Source: Gymnopus androsaceus JB14
Lineage: Eukaryota; Basidiomycota; Agaricomycetes; Agaricales; Omphalotaceae
Length of the DNA: 64,000 nt
Assembly: GCA_009733575.1 (NCBI GenBank)
Contig: ML769662.1
Location: 1 to 64,000 of the forward strand
Reading direction: 5' to 3'
Below are positions 58,503 through 64,000 of this stretch, one piece after another. The position numbers and the translations under genes are program-made. Position 1 is the first letter of the stretch; every line of letters starts with the position of its first letter. The notes beneath the pieces are model-generated. The model did no database searches, was not told the origin of the DNA, and saw only the letters and a program-made list of their open reading frames with translations.

Positions 58503-59769
58503 TCACGCCACAGTATACACCAGCTTCTCCCTACTATACTTTCCATCTCTCATGATCTCAAGACCCTCATGGATCTGCTCCAACCCACCTTGCATGTGTC
58601 TCAAACGCTGGGTATTGAACTTGGGACTTCCCTGGCCCTCCTTCCAATTCTCCAGGATACGAGGCATGTATTCGGAAACGTATTCCAATGTGGCGGCTTT
58701 GTCCCGAGGCATGGCAGGTAACTCGAGAAAACCGCCAAATGATAGAGCAGACCCAATTTCAGTGTAGACGAGGATGAACTCTACGCGGATGCCTTTGCGG
58801 CGTTGTGGGGGCGCTTCGGGTACCGGAACAGTCGTGATAATGTTACCTCCACGAGAAGCAGACATAGCGTCCTAGATCTATGAAGTAAGTTTGGATTCAA
58901 GGAAATCAAAAAATCATACTCACGACACACGCGTCCGTACTTCCCTTCGCACAAACAGTATCCAATCCGTAGATAATACCTTCCTCACCAGCAGCAGCCT
59001 GAATCTGCTTCGTTACATCCGTAGCTTTGTAGTCAAAGCAAGCCTCTGCACCGAGAGCCTTGAGCTCTTCATGAGCTGATACACTCGCCGTCACAAAAAC
59101 TTTCAAACCTGAGAGTACTGCAAGCTGTACAGCGTGGTGCCCGACGGCGGTCAGATCCACCCCAAATTAGGATAGATTCGCGTTTTGGGTTTGGGCTGAG
59201 AGGTTTGGGGATGTTCAGACGCATGTAAAAGGCCTGGACAGCGGTAAGGTGAGGGATAGGGAAGGATGCGGCTTCTTCGTAGGTCATAGACTTGGGAAGT
59301 TTGAAGCAGACGGCTGCGACGAAGCGCACATATTCCGAGTAAGCGCCATTATCGGTTTGGAAAGAGCCTCCAAAACTGATTCATATTAATGACTTGAGAA
59401 ATGAAAGCACAAACTTGAAGAAGGAGCTCACGTAAATCCAGAGGCACGATCGCCTACTTGCAAGTGCTTTACAGCGGAGCCAACTTTGACTACATCGCCT
59501 AGCAGCATCACAACCAGCAATGGTTCCAGGTTTTCCGCGTGGTCCTATAGCATGTTTCCAGTCAGTGGGATTCAACCCAACTGCACAAACACGGATCTGG
59601 TAAAGGAAAGATTAGTATGAGAGCAATAAAGTTGAAGGCCATCTACGATGATCTGATCTTCAGGAAGGTTCTTCACCAAATCCTGTGATGCAAAAGGAAT
59701 CTCGATGACCTTGAGAGTCTTGTCCGGCTGGATCTGGAGCGCTTGAATAGTTTCGGGCAAGGAGGCCAT
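58503..59769 (-). pseudogene. TOXD-like reductase, copy D (frame-broken)
   Basis: It starts at ATG 59767-59769 (MASLPETIQALQIQPDKTLK) and stops at TGA 58503-58505. Two single extra bases relative to copies A-C break it: C at 59152, inside the Rossmann motif (GGS then out of frame, instead of GGSTAVGHH), and A at 59501, in GCDAAGD of exon 2. The remaining sequence is very close to copy C, including DKAATLEYVSEYMPRILEN. It is either a young pseudogene or two sequencing errors. Confidence 0.75.
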
Positions 59770-60082
59770 TGGTGATAATTAGAGGGCATTTCGAAGGCCT
59801 CTTTAAAATCGTAGTTGGAATAAATTGAGAAGAGCAATGACCGAAGCTATTACAAAGCTCACAAATATCATCTCCGACACTGGCCGTAGACCTAAAGCAG
59901 GCCCCTGGAGGAAGGTGTCGTTTTATGCAAGAAACCTCGCTAGGGTTCTTATTTTAACGACATCCTCATAGTGGGGACTCAACCCCGGAAAGCGATGCAT
60001 CTGAATTCTCATCAGTGAGCAAACCCACACGGGACACGTGCCGGGCTTTAGCCGGTTTATCCTTATTCTTCCGCTCATCTTC
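59770..60082. promoter_or_regulatory. Divergent region between copy D and the SAE2-like gene
   Basis: A 313-bp gap between opposed start codons. The first 60 bp match the shared reductase 5' flank; the rest is unique and holds the short hairpin GGGGACTCAACCCC (59983-59996). No gene. Confidence 0.4.
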
Positions 60083-63000
60083 ATGGAGAATGAAACTTTC
60101 TCCAGTGCTACACACCGTCAACGAGACAAAATCATCCAACAGAAACATGAGGATGAAATACATCGCTTTACAATTCTACTCGATAAACAGAAATACATCA
60201 ACTCGGAGCTACGAAACTCATTATTCGACATAAAGAATCGGACCAAGACGTTGGTCCAAACGCTTGGATTCCCTGATTTAATGGGGGCTCAGGTCTATCT
60301 TGATGCTCAGCGCTCAAAGGGCCAGGCTGTGGACTATAAAGAGCGCTTTGGAAAGATCGAGAAGCTCGAGAACGAACTGAAGGAGGCAAAGATGTTTAAT
60401 CAGAAGATAGAGGCCAGGGAAAGGGAGCTAGAGGAGGAGAACACTGCGTTGAGACGAGCACGAGATGAAAGGTTTGTCTGAGCTCAGTCTCTCTTCAGGC
60501 CATATATTCTCATTCTCATTCTTTTTCGTAGTAGCTCCGCCTATCGTCAGCTTGCTAAAGAATACAAGAATCTCGAAGAAAAACATCATGATAGTGTAAA
60601 GGCTCATGAAGCGGCTTCACTGCGTCGAGAAAAGGACGGTGCACAATGGAGATCCTTCAAGCAATGGATCCTTTGCGCTGCTGAGATTGCTCAGTTTCAA
60701 CAATACGACAATCAATACGGGTTCACTGGGAGGGAGAAAGCGAAAGAGCTTTTCAAGATCGTGGCGGGGAAGAAATACAAACTTTCGCAATTGGATACTC
60801 TGGATGATGAGCAGCGTGAGTCTTGCCTTCTGCGATCTAGGATTGAGGCTGACACATATCACTTAGTGTTCAGTGTATGCGAGCAGGATATGAAAGAGTT
60901 CCAACTCCCTTCCTGCCCTGCAGCTCTCAACCAGGCTGGCGAGCCACCTCTCAATAGTTCTTCCAAAGTTAACCAACCTCTTGAAGGACAATCTATTCTC
61001 AATCCTGACTCGGTTCTTCCGCCTCGTAAACTTGTCAGGTGAATACGCTTCCATACTCACAAATATCAGCTATTCATGTAAATACAGGTCTTATGCTATG
61101 AATAATACGCCCGCCTCTCCTGTAGGAGGAGATCCCAACAGTAAGATACGTTCCATATTCTTGATTACCATTGACTTTTTTGCCAGGTACTCACTCAACG
61201 GTCGTGGATGAGGGGAGGGCTAATATCACTTTGGTTGTTCCCCACTCTCGAACGGAAGACGAATCACAAGGTATATATGTTTCGCCTCGTAGCACCTCAT
61301 CGTCTGACGTTCTGCCGTTAGCAGTTCTCATGCCTCCCTTGCCTCCGTCTGTAGCTTCACCAAAGCCAGCGGTCGCAATCGCTCCCGATTCGCAAACGGA
61401 AGATGAATCACAAGGTATGTATCTATAACCGCTATTCTACATCGCAGCTCAAATCATCTGTCGTTCTAGCGCCTCCTTTACCTTCTACTGCAGGTAGACC
61501 GAAGCCCACAGTACTCGCTCCAGATTCTGAAACAGAAGATGACTCCCAGTCATGTATGTATTTCCATTCCTCCTGTTTCTCATCACTCTTCTTACACACT
61601 TTTTTTTGTTACAATAGTCCGTTTGTCCCAGCTGAATACCCGTCCAGCACCGAAATCCGCTTACAGCACTCGCATTCCGCTAACGTTCAATCCCGTTGTA
61701 TCTTCGGCGCCTGCTGGTCCTTCAGGCTCTCGCAGGCCTCTTCCGCTATTCGACTCAGCATGCAGTCCCATCCCTGCGAAGCCTACTCCAGCATCTTATT
61801 TCGATGCTGATCAAGCGGAGAGCTCCCGCCGAGTTGAAGTTGACCAATACCCTCGTCGCCTTTCGCAGTCTCGGCGACCAGCATCCCCAGAGCCTACATA
61901 TGATGACGAACCTCCGAGGAAGTACCGCAGATCAAGTGAAGGAAACAGGGTTCCCAGCGTTAGCCCTGTTGATGCTAAGATTGTTACTCCCCGACAACGT
62001 AGACCATCTCTTGGTAGTCGAAGAAATCGGAGTCGAAGTCGTGCGAGGGACGGAGAGAGGGAATGGGACAAGGAGAATACATCTGCTCGCATCAATCGCG
62101 ACTCGGATAGATGGAGGAGTGACGGAGAGAGAGAAGGAGAACGGATTACGGATAAGAAAGGGAAAGGGAAAGCTGCTGTTTCCACTACGAAAGGCACTCT
62201 GGATGACTACTTGATGTATAAAGGTCGAGGAAGGTATGGGAAAGGTAAAGAAAAAGAAAAAGACCGAGGGTATGCTCAAATGTACCTTTCTTTAACGACC
62301 TTTACTGATTCTATGAATAAGGGCCGAGAACACGACTATCAACGAGCTATACGCGATTGAACCTTCGCGTAACGGAGGGCTAGATTTCGCATACGATGAA
62401 GTCGTGCGGGGTAAAGAGAAACGAAAGAGACTGCTCGGTGCTGATTGCGATGATTGTCGAGAGGTGCGATTATCTTGACTACTTTCCTCCATATACTCAT
62501 TTCCGTTTTAGTACTACCGAGCTATTGGCCCAATGCCACCCCGTTTGCAGCAACCGCTGTGGAAATCTCCTGTCAAGGATTCTTCAGTTTCACCCTGCCG
62601 TCGCCACGGTCACGGTCATGGCCATCAGCACACTTCTGCGAAAAGACGCATTCACGACGACGATGATGATGATGCTTCCATCTTTTACACCCCTTCTCGC
62701 GGTACTACCGCTACTACTAAACGTGCTCGAGACCGTAGTCCGACTCGTGATCGACGGGCTTCCCGTAACGATATCGACATGCACAAGCAGAATATATCGC
62801 GCCACAGAGCGGCTTGGGCACGCGGAACTACGCCGCCCGGGTACTGGGATATTGGGTTTCCGGATACACAGATGGCGGAGGATATTAATGAGAGGGCTAG
62901 GGAGATGCATCAGAGGAAGATGGAGACGGTGGAGAGGGAGGCGGCTAGGGGAGGAGGTATAGAAGGAGATGAAAGTGCTTGTCGAATTTTCTGTATCCGT

Positions 63001-63174
63001 ACGGTTAGAAGCTTCGTGATATCGGATTGGTTTCCAATTCGTTACCTTCCGCTAGGTTATGTCGCAGCGTGGAGAATAGATTTGTGGATCGGATGCATTG
63101 TATCGACTCACTTTCAATATTCTAATCATGAGAAACTTCCCTTCTATGTAGTATTTTTTTTTCACTTCGAGTAA
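60083..63174 (+). CDS. SAE2/CtIP/Ctp1-family DNA end-resection factor
   Basis: A cofactor of the MRN nuclease that starts resection of DNA double-strand breaks. It starts at ATG 60083 (MENETFSSATHRQRDK). A long N-terminal coiled coil follows (KIEKLENELKEAKMFNQK, ARERELEEENTALRRARD, YRQLAKEYKNLEEKHHD), as in CtIP, where it drives oligomerisation. The middle is disordered, rich in Ser, Arg and Lys, with repeated acidic SQTEDESQ/SETEDDSQ elements that look like phosphorylation sites. The C-terminus has the family domain: LDFAYDEVVRGKEKRKRL, the CxxC of DCDDCREYY, and ISRHRAAWARGTTPPGYWDI ending GFPDTQ. The last exon border is unclear: after REAARGG a donor-like GTATAG lies near 62960, and the open frame would otherwise run to 63174. 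Confidence 0.82.
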
Positions 63175-63280
63175 GTTGCCCTCATTCATCCCTCTTTCGG
63201 ACACAGATACCTCCTATCAATCTACCTGCTCACGATAATACTGAAGCGCGCATAAGTTGATCCATGGAAGGTACATACAA

Positions 63281-63977
63281 CTAGAGATTATACATTGTGG
63301 GGGGTTTTCCCGGTTCATACAGCGACAACATCTTGCTACGTACTGCCAAAATGATATTGTTCTGCGAATCATCCAACTCTAGCTCATTTACAAACGTAGT
63401 ATCCAGCATCACCGCTGACCCCGAGCCAACCACCTTCAAGGCAGCATATCCAATTCCAGCCTTTCCCGACCCAGGCCCACTTGTCACCTTCCAATCGAAA
63501 TACGAGTACACAAAACTACCACTCTGGATCCACTGGCATGTAGGAGCTTCTGCAAAAGTGGATTTGGGGTCGTGTAGTCCGAGGTGCTTGACAATTTGCG
63601 TTATATGCGTCACCATCTGAGTGACCCCATGTTCTTGCATGGTTCTCTGGGGGATAGTGCATGGATGGTCTGCGACCTCGTGGACCGTTGCGTGGAATTT
63701 ATGGAACTTTCGCTCGTTAACTTCGTTGAAGGTGAAAAAGGTGAATAGGACTTCTGATTCTCCTTTCAAGCAGCTAAGACCACAGCCTCTTTCCTCTATG
63801 GCACGCGCGGAGTGATCCAGATTCAGGTCTGCCTGCTGAAGATACAAGTCAAGTCAGTTTAATTCAAAGTTAGTATACTACTTAGACCTTGTCACTCACA
63901 TTGAGAGGTGCTGCGCTCACAGACATAACAACAGAGAGGACTAGGGACATGGCGACAAGGAGGTAGTTCAAAGGCAT
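63281..63977 (-). CDS. Secreted protein of unknown function
   Basis: Two exons. Exon 1 starts at ATG 63975-63977 and codes a signal peptide (LLVAMSLVLSVVMSVSAAPL). An intron (about 63840-63899) leads to QADLNLDHSARAIEERGCG. The mature part, about 185 residues, has two Cys close together (CGLSC), a His-rich segment with HATVHEVADHPC, and a C-terminal stretch rich in beta-type residues (SFVYSYFDWKVTSGPGSG, IILAVRSKMLSLYEPGK). I do not recognise the family; it is of a size and style common among fungal small secreted proteins. Stop at 63281-63283. Confidence 0.75.
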
Positions 63978-64000
63978 GGATAGTCTGTGCTTTGAGCTGC

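Noticed and set aside
59860..60060. Possible ribozyme or tRNA-like structure (CTGATGAG word and GGGGACTCAACCCC hairpin)
   Set aside because: The other core elements of a hammerhead or tRNA are absent; only the small hairpin is supported.

Overview
This window is nuclear DNA of a mushroom-type basidiomycete (Agaricomycetes). The evidence is many short (about 45-65 nt) GT-AG introns, DUF6534-type membrane proteins, F-box proteins without other recognisable domains, MYND zinc-finger proteins, a family-typical fungal kinase-like protein, and a GH5_5 cellulase remnant. I saw no prokaryotic, viral or transposase coding sequence. Gene spans run from start codon to stop codon; exon borders were worked out by eye from splice sites and reading frame.

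Layout. 0-6 kb: a DUF6534 membrane protein and an oxysterol-binding (Kes1/Osh-like) protein. 6-14 kb: a small duplicated block holding a MYND gene and its 3' fragment, two copies of one multi-spanning membrane protein gene, and a glutathione S-transferase. 14-38 kb: mostly single-copy genes, namely a second DUF6534 protein, a cytochrome P450, a NIPA-like magnesium transporter, two F-box proteins, histidinol-phosphate aminotransferase (HIS5), a decayed GH5 endoglucanase, the Fe-S assembly WD40 protein CIA1, a kinase-like protein with an orphan 5' duplicate, a Bin3-type RNA cap methyltransferase, a USP-type deubiquitinase and ketol-acid reductoisomerase (ILV5).

38-60 kb is the accessory part. 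It holds four copies (A-D, all minus strand) of a TOXD-like medium-chain reductase, interleaved with two full-length and two fragmentary copies of a large MYND/helical-repeat protein, a small zinc-finger gene, and two unrelated tandem-repeat arrays. Among the reductase copies, B looks intact, C carries an in-frame 42-bp duplication, and A and D are frameshifted. 60-64 kb: a SAE2/CtIP/Ctp1 DNA-end resection homologue and a secreted protein of unknown function.

A cross-cutting observation is that at least eight otherwise well-conserved genes carry one or more single-base breaks. Most are an extra base, often inside a short run of the same base. Some may be assembly errors and some real decay; raw reads or transcripts would decide. 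Other points of note are a satellite-like array whose palindromic core is kept by paired changes, an over-represented TAAGCGCC octamer in intergenic DNA, and co-duplication of the reductase with the 3' end of the MYND gene. I found no clear new defence, mobile or biosynthetic system; the reductase-MYND array is the best candidate for lineage-specific expansion.
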